Of a DNA stretch of 17,994 nt, positions 6,617-15,310 are shown one piece after another. This DNA comes from Candidatus Muiribacterium halophilum (GTDB taxonomy: Bacteria; Muiribacteriota; Muiribacteriia; Muiribacteriales; Muiribacteriaceae): contig JALOAD010000063.1 in the NCBI GenBank assembly GCA_023228995.1, positions 1 through 17,994 of the forward strand, given 5' to 3'. The notes below the pieces were generated by a model. That model was not told where the DNA came from. It saw only the letters and a program-made list of their open reading frames with translations, and ran no database searches. A program made the position numbers and the translations under genes. Within the stretch, counting starts at the first letter, position 1. The number at the start of each line of letters is the position of its first letter.

Positions 6617-8828
6617 AATTATTATTGTGTTATTAACGGTTTTTTTGATTTCTGCTTGTGGTAAAGATTCAACAGAAGAACAGGTTAAAGATAATAATAT
6701 TGAAAATAATTCTTCAAGAAGAAATAATATTCCTTTACTTACTGAAAATATTTCTGATAAATATATGGGTTTTGACATAGAAGAACAGATTTTAATTGAA
6801 GATTTGAAACTTGATGATGAAATTCTTAATATTCCTTTTGATAATGAAGGTAATTTTTATATTACAGATACATTTAAAAATAAAATCCGAAAATATAATT
6901 CAAAAGGTGTTCTTGTATCTGATTCTGCTAGAACATTCCCAGATCCGGCTGTAGTTTTGTTTAAAGATAATAATCTTTATGTACTTGATAAAAGACAGCA
7001 AATAATTTATGAATGCAATGCTGATTTTAATATAAAAGGAAGAGTTCTTGAAGGTAAACCTGTTGTTGAAAGAAAAGGAAGTTATGTTTTGCATGTTGAT
7101 AATAAAAGTATAATGTATCTTCTTAATTCAGATGATGGAATACTTGAAATTTTTACATCTTCTTTTAAAAAAGTTAGAGAAATAAAAACTGAACTTACAA
7201 ATAATACAATTTTTATATCAGGTAATAATTCTAGGTTTATTTATGCAGGTGATAGAACAAAAGGTAAGATAATTTGTTTTGATATAAAAGATGGTGTTGA
7301 AAAATTTCGAATTGGAGAAAAAGGTTCTGAAGTAATATTACCAGCTTTATTTACTTTTGCTGAATTTGATAATACTTTATTTGTTGTATCTCCAACTGAA
7401 AATAGAGTTTATTTGTTTGATTCAGAAAATGGTAAATATTTATCATCATTTGGTACTGAAGGAACTGGTCAGTCTCAATTTGTTGAACCGGTTGATATTT
7501 ATGCAGATTCTTCACTTGTTTTTATACTTGAAAGAAAAGGTCATCGTGTTCAAGTTTTTGATACTAAAGGGAATTTTGTTAGAAATATATCTACTTATGG
7601 AAGAGAACCAGGTAAACTTCTTTTTCCAGAGAGTATATTTGGTATTCCTGAGCTTGGTTTTTTATTTATTCTTGATTCAGAAAAAAAGAGACTTCAATGT
7701 TTTGATTATAACGGTTCTTTTGTAAAACACTATACTGTGTTATCAAGTGATTTTACAAAAAGTTTTGGTATTATTGCTGATTCTTCTAATAATGTGTTTT
7801 TAGTAAGCGGAGAAGGAAATAGAGTAATTAATTATTCAGCTGAAAAAATGGTTGATAATATACCTTCTCAAAAAATACTTGCTTCAAATTTAACAGTTAA
7901 TGATCAAGGTTCTGTTATATTTATTAATAAAGAAAAACTTAAAATACAGATAAATGAAATTGATGGAAGAAAGCTTCCATTAAATTATTCAATATCTCGT
8001 GAAAAAGCAAAGGATATTGAAGTTATATTTAATTATTTTACTTTAGATTCAAAAAATAATATATATGTACTTGATAGATATAATCACAGAGTTGTTAAAT
8101 ATAATAAAGATGGTAAAATAATACAGAGTTTTGGTGTTAGTCGTGATTTAGATAATGACGGAAGACTTGATGAAGGTAATTCAAATGGTGAATTTAAAAA
8201 TCCATATTTTATTAATAGCGATTTTAATGATAATCTATATGTAGGTGATGTTGGCAATTTTAGAATACAAAAATTCAATTCATCTGGTAATCATGTTAAA
8301 AGTTTTGGCAAAAATGGTCTTAGAGATGGTAATTTTATTGGTAAATTTTCTTTTGTAATAACTTTAGATGGAACAATAATAGTTTCAGATTATGCAAGAA
8401 GTTATATACAATTATTTGATATGACTGGTAATTTTATATCAGCATTTGGGAAATTTGGAGATAATAAAAATCAGTTTATTAATCCTTTGGGTATTGGTAA
8501 AAATAATCAAGGTGATATTTTTGTTCTTAATGCAAAAAGTATGGACCCATTTAAAAATACTGATAATCTTATATTAAAAAAAATGAAACTTATTGATTTG
8601 TTTACTACTGGTTTGAGTTTTTATAAAAAAGGATCTTTTCAAAAAGCGATTGAATATTTTGTTGAGATAAGTAAACATAGAAATGATCAAAAAACTTTAT
8701 TTTATGGTTGGTATTGTGCTAAAAAGATTGGTGATTTGGAAAATATACAATATTTTGATAAACTTTTAAAAAAATCAACAGATTTAAGTGAAGAAACAAA
8801 ACAAATATTAAAAATGGAAGGTTATTAA
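6600..8828 (+). CDS. NHL-repeat lipoprotein with C-terminal helical (TPR-like) tail
   Basis: ATG 6600 lies ten bases after GGAG (6586-6589); a TTG at 6591 is too close to that site. The 742-residue product has a lipoprotein signal ending LISAC, so Cys20 should be lipidated and anchor the protein to a membrane. NHL-type units run from about residue 50 to 640 in what is probably two propellers. Examples are GQSQFVEPVDIYAD..VFILERKGHRVQVFD, GKLLFPESIFGI, and NGEFKNPYFINSD..NLYVGDVGNFRIQKF. The last roughly 90 residues are alpha-helical, with a TPR-like unit (TTGLSFYKKGSFQKAIEYFVEI). It overlaps the previous gene, and its stop overlaps the next start (TAATG), which points to translational coupling. 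Function beyond scaffolding is not evident. Confidence 0.8.
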   Translation: MKDLFKIIIVLLTVFLISACGKDSTEEQVKDNNIENNSSRRNNIPLLTENISDKYMGFDIEEQILIEDLKLDDEILNIPFDNEGNFYITDTFKNKIRKYNSKGVLVSDSARTFPDPAVVLFKDNNLYVLDKRQQIIYECNADFNIKGRVLEGKPVVERKGSYVLHVDNKSIMYLLNSDDGILEIFTSSFKKVREIKTELTNNTIFISGNNSRFIYAGDRTKGKIICFDIKDGVEKFRIGEKGSEVILPALFTFAEFDNTLFVVSPTENRVYLFDSENGKYLSSFGTEGTGQSQFVEPVDIYADSSLVFILERKGHRVQVFDTKGNFVRNISTYGREPGKLLFPESIFGIPELGFLFILDSEKKRLQCFDYNGSFVKHYTVLSSDFTKSFGIIADSSNNVFLVSGEGNRVINYSAEKMVDNIPSQKILASNLTVNDQGSVIFINKEKLKIQINEIDGRKLPLNYSISREKAKDIEVIFNYFTLDSKNNIYVLDRYNHRVVKYNKDGKIIQSFGVSRDLDNDGRLDEGNSNGEFKNPYFINSDFNDNLYVGDVGNFRIQKFNSSGNHVKSFGKNGLRDGNFIGKFSFVITLDGTIIVSDYARSYIQLFDMTGNFISAFGKFGDNKNQFINPLGIGKNNQGDIFVLNAKSMDPFKNTDNLILKKMKLIDLFTTGLSFYKKGSFQKAIEYFVEISKHRNDQKTLFYGWYCAKKIGDLENIQYFDKLLKKSTDLSEETKQILKMEGY

Positions 8829-9736
8829 TGAGGGTAAATAAAAAAGTAAAAGTAATAGGATTAATTTTAATTTTATCAATATTTACAACAGGTTGTCTGC
8901 CAAAAATTGGTGGTAGAAAAAAAAATAGATCAAATGATATTCAGCTGAAAGCCGAACATAAAGACAATGCTGAATCTCATTATGAACTTGGCTCTGTAGC
9001 AGGTTATAATAATCAATTTGATTTAGCTGAAAAAGAACTAAAAAAAGCTATAAAAATCAATCCAAATTATACAGATGCTTATAATAATCTTGGATTAGTT
9101 TATGCAAGTCAGGATAAATGGAAACAAGCTGAAATGGTTTTTAGAAAAGCAATTGAAATTGATCCTGGATATGCAGAAGCTTATTATAATATGGCAATAC
9201 TTAATATTAAAAGTAATAAACAAGATGAAGGTCTTGAAATGCTTGAAATGACTCTTAAGATACAACCAGAACATAAAAGAGCTATGTTTGATATTGCAAG
9301 AATATACGAGGCTCAAGGAAAATTAGGAGATGCAATAACTAATTATCTTAAACTTACTGAAATTGATAATAAAAATGCCTATGTATTTTATAGACTCGGT
9401 TGGGCTTATTTTCAGCGAGGTCTTATAGATGCATCTTATGAAGCTTTTAAAAAAAGTATAGAAATATCACCTGAGCAGAGTGAACCTTATTATAAATTAG
9501 GAGTTGTACTTCAGAATGCAGGAAGAATTGACGAATCTATATCGATGTACAAAAAATCACTTGAGCTTTTAAATAAGAATTTTGAAGCATTTATGAATCT
9601 TGGAGATATTTATTTATATGAAAAACAGGATAAGAGAGAAGCTCTTTATAATTATAGAAAAGCTCTTGAACTGAATCCTGACAGTAAAGCAGCTGCTCAA
9701 ATGCTTGATGAAGTATTAAAACAAATGAGCAGATAA
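8828..9736 (+). CDS. Lipoprotein with seven TPR repeats
   Basis: The start ATG shares its A with the preceding TAA. The signal MRVNKKVKVIGLILILSIF ends in FTTGC, a lipobox with Cys23 as lipidation site. A short basic spacer (GGRKKNRS) leads into seven consecutive 34-residue tetratricopeptide repeats covering about residues 48-300. Units show the W/Y-L-G...Y-A...F-K-A-I-E-I-x-P pattern, for example AYNNLGLVYASQDKWKQAEM. TPR arrays form a superhelical groove for protein partners. Sitting between a propeller lipoprotein and minC-minD, it may assemble a membrane-associated complex, but no partner is demonstrated. A 17-bp gap separates it from minC. Fold and lipidation are secure; the role is not. 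Confidence 0.85.
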   Translation: MRVNKKVKVIGLILILSIFTTGCLPKIGGRKKNRSNDIQLKAEHKDNAESHYELGSVAGYNNQFDLAEKELKKAIKINPNYTDAYNNLGLVYASQDKWKQAEMVFRKAIEIDPGYAEAYYNMAILNIKSNKQDEGLEMLEMTLKIQPEHKRAMFDIARIYEAQGKLGDAITNYLKLTEIDNKNAYVFYRLGWAYFQRGLIDASYEAFKKSIEISPEQSEPYYKLGVVLQNAGRIDESISMYKKSLELLNKNFEAFMNLGDIYLYEKQDKREALYNYRKALELNPDSKAAAQMLDEVLKQMSR

Positions 9737-9753
9737 AAGGACAGAGGTTAATT

Positions 9754-10452
9754 ATGTACGAAGATATGGCTATTTCTCTACAAAAAATAAGATCAGGATT
9801 ATATATAATCCTTGATGATAAAATACCTTTTTATAATTTGAAAAAAGAATTTTTCAAAAAAATAAAAAATATGGATTCTTTTATTTATCATACAAATGCA
9901 GTTTTAAATTTTGGTAAGAGAGAAATGAGAGATGCTGATTTAAAAGAATTTACCGAAATGATAATAGAAAATTTCAAACTTAATATTATTAAAATAATAA
10001 CAAAATCACCTGAACTCAAAGAAATCGCCAAAAAAAGAGGTTTTAAATCTGAAGATTTTTTAGAAAAGAGTGAAACTGAATTTGGAGATAATATTATTAA
10101 TGAAGATACTTTGTGGATAAGAAAAGCTGTTCGTTCAGGACAACTTATTGAGTATAGAGGCAATATTGTTATACTTAGTGATGTAAATGTTGGAGCGAGA
10201 ATAATTGCAGGCGGAAATGTTCTTATTATGGGAACTTTAAGAGGTGATGTTTGGGCTGGAAAAGATCAAGGTGAAAATTCTGTTGTAATTGCATCTTTTT
10301 TTGAGCCTTCACAATTAAGAATATTTGATACTTTTTTATTAAAATCAGACAATATACAAAAAGAAAATGATAATATACCAAGACTTGCATATTTAAAAAA
10401 TAATGCTGTTTTTGTTACAGAATATAAAGAATGGTCTTTAAGGGGTAAGTAG
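9754..10452 (+). CDS. minC: Septum site-determining protein MinC
   Basis: A 232-residue protein with a GGACAGAGG ribosome binding site. The C-terminal domain (about residues 118-230) has the right-handed beta-helix signature of MinC: RSGQLIEYRGNIVILSDVN, then VGARIIAGGNVLIMGTLRG, DVWAGKDQ, and VVIASFFEPSQLRIFDTF. The N-terminal domain (about 5-100) is divergent but of the expected length. MinC blocks FtsZ assembly away from the division site and is recruited to the membrane by MinD. The minD start follows the minC stop with no gap, the usual co-translated order. The odd feature is the setting: the last two genes of an NHL/TPR lipoprotein operon. Confidence 0.9.
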   Translation: MYEDMAISLQKIRSGLYIILDDKIPFYNLKKEFFKKIKNMDSFIYHTNAVLNFGKREMRDADLKEFTEMIIENFKLNIIKIITKSPELKEIAKKRGFKSEDFLEKSETEFGDNIINEDTLWIRKAVRSGQLIEYRGNIVILSDVNVGARIIAGGNVLIMGTLRGDVWAGKDQGENSVVIASFFEPSQLRIFDTFLLKSDNIQKENDNIPRLAYLKNNAVFVTEYKEWSLRGK

Positions 10453-11298
10453 ATGAGATCAGTTGAAAATATATTGAAAAGCGATGTTGGTTATAAATCT
10501 AATCCAGATCTTGCAAAAGTAATAGCAGTTGTTTCGGGAAAAGGTGGAGTTGGGAAATCCACGATTACTGCGAATTTATCCCTTGCTTTAGCAATGTCAG
10601 GTCAAAAAGTAGCTGTTATAGATACTGATATAGGATTAAGAAATCTTGATATTTTATTTGGTTATAGTGATAAAATATATAATAATATAATTGATGTAAT
10701 TGAAGGTACTTGCACATTAAATGATGCTTTAATACAGGATAAAGATTTTTCAAATCTTGTTTTTTTACCAGCATCACAGATTCATGATAAATCATCATTG
10801 AAATCCAAAGGTTTTACAAGGATAATTGATGCATTAAAACCTGAATATAATTATATATTTTTAGATGTTCCGGCTGGTATAGGTCAAGGACTTAAAAATA
10901 TAATTCCAGTTACAGAAAGTGCAATAGTTGTTGTAACTCCTGATAAAGCTTCTGTTTTGGGAGCTGATAGAATAACTGGTATTCTTGAAACAAACAATAT
11001 TGTTGTTAGTGATATGATTGTTAATAAATTCAATATAGATCTTTTAAATAAGGGTGGATGTCTTTCAATTAATGAAATTAACGAAATTTTAGGATTAAAT
11101 TTATTAGGTATAATTCCAGATGACTTATCTGTATTAGAAGCTATGAATAGTGGAATTCCTCTTGTTAAAAAGAAAAATTGTCCTGCTGGCCAGGCTTTTG
11201 TTAATATATCTAAGAGATTTCTTGGGAAAAACGCTCCTATATTGTATCTTTTTAGAGAAAATATACTAGGAAGAATATTAGGCAAATTAGGTTTTTAA
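10453..11298 (+). CDS. minD: Septum site-determining ATPase MinD
   Basis: A 281-residue ParA/MinD ATPase with the deviant Walker A SGKGGVGKST (signature Lys30 and Lys35). It also has VIDTDIGLRNLDILFG as the switch/A' region, FLDVPAGIGQG as Walker B, and the MinD-typical NNIIDVIEG. The last helix LFRENILGRILGKLGF is amphipathic with Arg/Lys on one face, the membrane-targeting sequence that binds lipid when ATP is present. About 20 extra residues precede the ATPase core; they lack the DQAxxLR motif of FlhG, and the adjacent minC supports MinD. The start abuts the minC stop and has AAGGGG upstream. No minE follows, so position may be set by another factor or a distant minE/divIVA-type gene. Confidence 0.92.
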   Translation: MRSVENILKSDVGYKSNPDLAKVIAVVSGKGGVGKSTITANLSLALAMSGQKVAVIDTDIGLRNLDILFGYSDKIYNNIIDVIEGTCTLNDALIQDKDFSNLVFLPASQIHDKSSLKSKGFTRIIDALKPEYNYIFLDVPAGIGQGLKNIIPVTESAIVVVTPDKASVLGADRITGILETNNIVVSDMIVNKFNIDLLNKGGCLSINEINEILGLNLLGIIPDDLSVLEAMNSGIPLVKKKNCPAGQAFVNISKRFLGKNAPILYLFRENILGRILGKLGF

Positions 11299-11390
11299 CC
11301 CTCAACCCTTAAACTCTCTAAACTCTTAAACAGCATTAACTATTTCACTATTTCGCTATTCGCAGGTTTTTAACCATCAACCCTTAAACT
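11289..11390 (+). repeat. 27-bp direct repeat pair, the first spanning the minD stop codon
   Basis: Positions 11289-11315 and 11364-11390 match at 26 of 27 positions (AGGTTTTTAACC, then one variable base, then TCAACCCTTAAACT), 75 bp apart. The first copy includes the last two minD codons and its TAA. The segment between them is C- and T-rich simple sequence (CTCTCTAAACTCTTAAAC, ACTATTTCACTATTTCGC). Confidence 0.85.
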
Positions 11391-11408
11391 TTTCAACTAT
11401 TTTATTAA

Positions 11409-11437
11409 TTGAATTGTATTATTAGTTATGATAATAT
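11409..11437 (+). promoter_or_regulatory. Candidate sigma70 promoter for the chemotaxis operon
   Basis: TTGAAT (11409-11414), 17 bp, then TAATAT (11432-11437) preceded by TG at one base distance (extended -10). It lies about 30 bp before the cheA ATG. It is the best promoter-like site in the 169-bp gap, but the AT-rich background lowers its weight. Confidence 0.4.
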
Positions 11438-11467
11438 GAATACATTAATTATTTAAGCAGGTCTAAT

Positions 11468-13411
11468 ATGAATAAGATATATCAAGAAATTAAAACAAAA
11501 TTACCAGTTTTTTCTTACGGAGATGGCGTAACTTACATTGAAATAAAAGATCTTATCGATAAAATCAAAGATAAAAAATTAAAAGATTTAATAGCTAATA
11601 TGTTAGATGATCTTTTTTTTGCAGCACCTGATGATTTTAATACAAAATTACCAGAATTTCATAAATTTATAACAAGTGCAGAAGAAGGAAGTGTTGATGT
11701 AAATAAAAAGATTGAAAAAGAGAAAAAAAAGATTGAAGATGTTGAGCTTTTAAATGATTTTATCAATGAATCAAGAGAAGGATTAATTGAATATGAAGCA
11801 AAACTCCTTGAGCTTGAAGGATCAAAAGATTTAAAGAAAATTAATGAAATATTCAGAATAGTTCATACTATCAAAGGTAGCACAGGATTTTTAGAATTAG
11901 AAGAATTAAATAAATATGCTCATGTAAATGAAAATCTTCTTGATGATATAAGAAATGGTAAAATCCCTGTATCTTCAGCTGTTATTGAGCATCTTTTTAA
12001 TGTTCTTGACATTTTTAAAAAAACTCTAGATTTTTTATCAGATAATATTTCTGATGGTTATTTTCCAGAATTTGATATTGATCTTAAAAAAAATGAAATA
12101 AAAGTTAATGAACTTAGAGAAAATAAAATTTCAGAAGAAAAAACAGATATTGTTATTAATGAAAAAATCATTGATACAGTTGAAGAAACCGAGTCTTCTG
12201 ACGATATTGCTGAAGAAGAAATAATTCCCAAAGAAAATTCCAAAAATAATGACAATGTATTAAAATCTATTAAAGTTGATATTGGAAAAGTTGATTTTCT
12301 TCTTGATAATGTTGGTGAACTTATAGTTGTTAATAATATGCTTTTTGAGGATGAAAATATTCTTAAAATATTAGATAAAAGAACTCAAAATAATTTAAAT
12401 CAATTAAAAAGAATAAGTTCAAGATTACAGAATTCTTCAATGGCATTGAGAATGGTTCAAATAGGTAATACTTTTCAAAAAATGCTTAGAATTGTAAGAG
12501 ATAATTCAAAAAGACTTGGTAAATTAATCAAACTTGAAATCAACGGACAAAGTACTGAAATTGATAGAAATATGGTTGATAAACTTTATGACCCTCTTAT
12601 GCATATGATTAGAAATTCCTGTGATCATGGTATTGAAACAAATGAGGAAAGAGAAAACGCAGGAAAACCATTACCTGGAAATATTTGGTTGTCTGCTTAT
12701 CATAAAGGTGGGAATATTGTAATTGAGATAAAAGATGATGGTAAAGGTCTTGATAAAGAAAAAATCTTAAAAAAAGCTATAGAGAAAGGTCTTATAAATG
12801 AGAATGATGTTTTAACTGATAGTGAAATATACAATACTGTTTTTCTTCCAGGATTTTCAACAGCTGATAAAGTCTCTGCAATATCTGGACGTGGTGTTGG
12901 AATGGATGTTGTTAAAAGTATTATTGGTGATCTTGGTGGAAGAGTTGATATTGAATCAAAAAAAGGCGAAGGTACAGTTTTTTATATAAGATTGCCTTTA
13001 ACTCTTGCAATACTTGATGGAGTTTTAATTAGAATTGGTGATGAAAGATTTATAATTCCTGCACAGGTTGTTGAAGAAGGAATAGCTCCTAGCTTAAATG
13101 CTGTTATAAATATGGCAAATAAAGGTGAAGTAATAAAAGTTAGAGAAAAAGTTTTTCATTTTGTTCGATTATATGAGTTTTTTGAAATAGAACCTACGTC
13201 AAAAAATCCAGAAGATGGAATTGTTATAATTGTTGACACTGAAAAAGGTAAAATCGGACTTCTTGTTGACGAAATAATTGGAAAACAGGAAGTTGTAATT
13301 AAAAATTTAGGTTCATTTTTTAAACAATATGATTATATTAGTGGCAGTGCAATAATGGGAGATGGAACAATCAGTCTTATTCTTGATGTGAATAAGTTTG
13401 AAAGAGTTTAA
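11468..13411 (+). CDS. cheA: Chemotaxis histidine kinase CheA
   Basis: A 647-residue kinase that autophosphorylates and passes phosphate to CheY and CheB in the receptor array. Order of domains: an unrecognised N-terminal stretch (1-90); an Hpt domain (about 92-195) with the phospho-acceptor in RIVHTIKGSTGF (His133); an acidic linker (about 205-265); the dimerisation helices from about 267 (VGELIVVNNML); the HATPase domain with N-box HMIRNSCDHGIE (Asn383), DDGKGLD near 423 and GRGVGMDVVK near 472; and a CheW-like domain (about 515-647) ending VVIKNLGSFF. The linker is short and shows no obvious P2 (CheY/CheB-binding) domain. AGCAGG precedes the ATG. Its stop is one base from cheB. It opens a six-gene che operon without cheW. 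Confidence 0.95.
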   Translation: MNKIYQEIKTKLPVFSYGDGVTYIEIKDLIDKIKDKKLKDLIANMLDDLFFAAPDDFNTKLPEFHKFITSAEEGSVDVNKKIEKEKKKIEDVELLNDFINESREGLIEYEAKLLELEGSKDLKKINEIFRIVHTIKGSTGFLELEELNKYAHVNENLLDDIRNGKIPVSSAVIEHLFNVLDIFKKTLDFLSDNISDGYFPEFDIDLKKNEIKVNELRENKISEEKTDIVINEKIIDTVEETESSDDIAEEEIIPKENSKNNDNVLKSIKVDIGKVDFLLDNVGELIVVNNMLFEDENILKILDKRTQNNLNQLKRISSRLQNSSMALRMVQIGNTFQKMLRIVRDNSKRLGKLIKLEINGQSTEIDRNMVDKLYDPLMHMIRNSCDHGIETNEERENAGKPLPGNIWLSAYHKGGNIVIEIKDDGKGLDKEKILKKAIEKGLINENDVLTDSEIYNTVFLPGFSTADKVSAISGRGVGMDVVKSIIGDLGGRVDIESKKGEGTVFYIRLPLTLAILDGVLIRIGDERFIIPAQVVEEGIAPSLNAVINMANKGEVIKVREKVFHFVRLYEFFEIEPTSKNPEDGIVIIVDTEKGKIGLLVDEIIGKQEVVIKNLGSFFKQYDYISGSAIMGDGTISLILDVNKFERV

Positions 13412-13412
13412 T

Positions 13413-14447
13413 ATGATTAAAGTATTGATTGTTGATGATTCAGCTGTAGTTAGAAAAATACTTTCAAAAACTTTATCAGATTATAAAGATATAGAAGTTG
13501 TAGGAACAGCTCCAGATCCTTATGTAGCAAGAGATCTTATTGTAGAATTAAAACCTGATGTAATTACTCTTGATATTGAAATGCCAAAAATGGATGGATT
13601 AACATTTCTTGCAAAAATAATGAAGCATTTCCCAATTCCAGTTGTAATTGTAAGTTCTCTTACGAGAAATTCTAAAGAAATGACTATAAAAGCTTTAGAA
13701 CTTGGAGCAGTTGATGTTGTTTCAAAACCAGGTTCTTCTTTTAGTATTGATGATCTTGAAGAAGTTCTTGTTGAAAAAATAAGAATAGCATCGAGAGCAA
13801 TTATAAAAAAGAAAAATAATTCTGTATTATCTTCTAGTATTTCAAAAATTAAAATTGATACAACTCAGAAATTTTTAGCTGTTGGTTCATCAACTGGTGG
13901 GACTGAAGCGTTAAGAGTATTGCTTGAAAATCTCCCTAAAAGTTTTCCGGGAATTGTTATTGTGCAGCATATGCCGCCTGGATTTACAAAATCTCTTGCA
14001 ATTAGACTTAATGAACTTTGTAATATGGAAGTAAAAGAAGCTGAAGATGGTGATAGTATTTCTGTAGGTAGAGTTCTTATAGCTCCTGGAAACTATCATA
14101 TGGCAGTTTTGAGAATGGGTGCAAAATATATTATAAAGTTAAATCAAGGAAGCAGAGTACAATTTCAAAGGCCAAGTGTTGATGTGCTTTTTAAAAGTGT
14201 TGCAATGGAAGCGGGGAAAAATGCTATTGGAGTTATATTGACTGGTATGGGAGCGGATGGAGCTGAAGGTATTAAGATGATGAGAAATGCTCAAGCTCAT
14301 ACAATCGCTCAGGATGAAGAATCCTGTGTTGTATATGGAATGCCTAGGAAAGCTGTTGAAATAGGTGGCGTTGATACTATAATGTCATTGTATAAAATGC
14401 CTGAATATCTTGTTTCGATAATGTCAAAACAGGATTATAATTTTTAA
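13413..14447 (+). CDS. cheB: Chemotaxis response regulator methylesterase CheB
   Basis: A 344-residue enzyme that removes methyl groups from receptor glutamates (and deamidates glutamines) when phosphorylated by CheA. The receiver domain (1-120) has IVDDSAVVRK, the phospho-acceptor in TLDIEMPKMDG (Asp54) and the SKPG lysine loop. The C-terminal esterase domain (about 150-340) shows the catalytic triad: Ser160 in GSSTGG, His186 in QHMPPGF and Asp282 in GMGADGA, all four residues lower than in the Salmonella enzyme. ATG 13413 is chosen because it starts one base after the cheA stop and directly before the receiver's first strand; a TTG at 13398 would lie inside cheA. Confidence 0.95.
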   Translation: MIKVLIVDDSAVVRKILSKTLSDYKDIEVVGTAPDPYVARDLIVELKPDVITLDIEMPKMDGLTFLAKIMKHFPIPVVIVSSLTRNSKEMTIKALELGAVDVVSKPGSSFSIDDLEEVLVEKIRIASRAIIKKKNNSVLSSSISKIKIDTTQKFLAVGSSTGGTEALRVLLENLPKSFPGIVIVQHMPPGFTKSLAIRLNELCNMEVKEAEDGDSISVGRVLIAPGNYHMAVLRMGAKYIIKLNQGSRVQFQRPSVDVLFKSVAMEAGKNAIGVILTGMGADGAEGIKMMRNAQAHTIAQDEESCVVYGMPRKAVEIGGVDTIMSLYKMPEYLVSIMSKQDYNF

Positions 14448-14475
14448 TTAAAAAAATAAAAGAGTAGGTATTACA

Positions 14476-15297
14476 ATGGATTTAATTCTAACCCATGAGC
14501 ATTTCAAAAAAATATGTGATTTTGTATATGATAAATCAGGAATTCATTTAAAAGAAGGTAAAGAAGCTCTTGTTCAAGCTAGACTTTCTAAAAGAATGAG
14601 AATACTTCATATAAATTCAATAGAAGAATATATCAAGTATCTTGATAACAATGATGATGATGAATTTGCTAATCTTATTGATGTTATTACAACAAATACA
14701 ACAAGTTTTTTTAGAGAAGATAATAGTTTAAAAATGTTTGAAAAATTTATTGAGTCTTGGATTAAAAAAGGTAAAAAGAAATTTCGTATATGGTCTGCTG
14801 CTTCTTCAACTGGAGAAGAACCTTATACTATTGCAATGATAATAAATGAACTTATTTCTAAATATAATTTAATAAATCATGATATTAAAATCCTTGCAAC
14901 TGATATTAGTCCAACCGTACTTATGAAAGCACAAAAAGGTATTTATTCAATTGATAAAATCAAAAATGTTCCAGCAGAATTCAAGAATAAATATTTTTGT
15001 AAAATTATTAAAGATGATATTAAATGTTTTGAAGTGAAAAAAAATTTAAAAGATATGATAACTTATAGACAATTTAATCTTCTAAGTGAAAAATATCCAT
15101 TAAATGGACCTTTAGATATAATATTATGTAGAAATGTAATGATATATTTTGACGAAAAAACAAGAAACACTATTGTTAGAAAAATGCATAATCTCATTGA
15201 TTCGGGTGGATATTTCATAGTTGGAAATGCTGAAAGTCTTGCTGGCAGAGCTGCTGATTTCAAACTTATAAAACCAGCTGTATATCAAAAAAAATAA
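14476..15297 (+). CDS. cheR: Chemotaxis methyltransferase CheR
   Basis: A 273-residue S-adenosylmethionine-dependent enzyme that methylates glutamates on chemoreceptors, opposing CheB. The N-terminal helical domain (1-75) includes ARLSKRMRIL. The methyltransferase domain starts at TTNTTSFFREDNS (about 75-87). It continues with the SAM-binding segment RIWSAASSTGEEPYTIAM, the acidic strand ILATDIS and the ILCRNVMIYFD motif near the active site, ending GYFIVGNAESL. The length is that of a stand-alone CheR without extra TPR repeats. A 28-bp gap with GAGTAGGT lies between cheB and this ATG. Confidence 0.95.
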   Translation: MDLILTHEHFKKICDFVYDKSGIHLKEGKEALVQARLSKRMRILHINSIEEYIKYLDNNDDDEFANLIDVITTNTTSFFREDNSLKMFEKFIESWIKKGKKKFRIWSAASSTGEEPYTIAMIINELISKYNLINHDIKILATDISPTVLMKAQKGIYSIDKIKNVPAEFKNKYFCKIIKDDIKCFEVKKNLKDMITYRQFNLLSEKYPLNGPLDIILCRNVMIYFDEKTRNTIVRKMHNLIDSGGYFIVGNAESLAGRAADFKLIKPAVYQKK

Positions 15298-15310
15298 TAA
15301 TGGAGGTTTA

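Noticed and set aside
7357-7725. Leucine- and phenylalanine-rich plus-strand frame inside the NHL lipoprotein gene
   Set aside because: It is an out-of-frame reading of NHL repeats in AT-rich DNA; the in-frame product has regular repeats throughout.
10884-11285. Long minus-strand open frame opposite minD
   Set aside because: It is the antisense shadow of a clear MinD coding sequence and has no recognisable domain or ribosome binding site. The same applies to antisense frames opposite the first CDS, minC, cheA, cheR and cheY.
10453-11298. Reading this ATPase as the flagellar regulator FlhG/FleN because chemotaxis genes follow
   Set aside because: It lacks the DQAxxLR N-terminal motif, directly follows minC, and has the MinD-type DVIEG segment and C-terminal membrane helix.
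11299-11467. minE or a riboswitch between minD and cheA
   Set aside because: No open frame of suitable length and no recognisable aptamer; the gap holds direct repeats, simple sequence and a promoter-like site.
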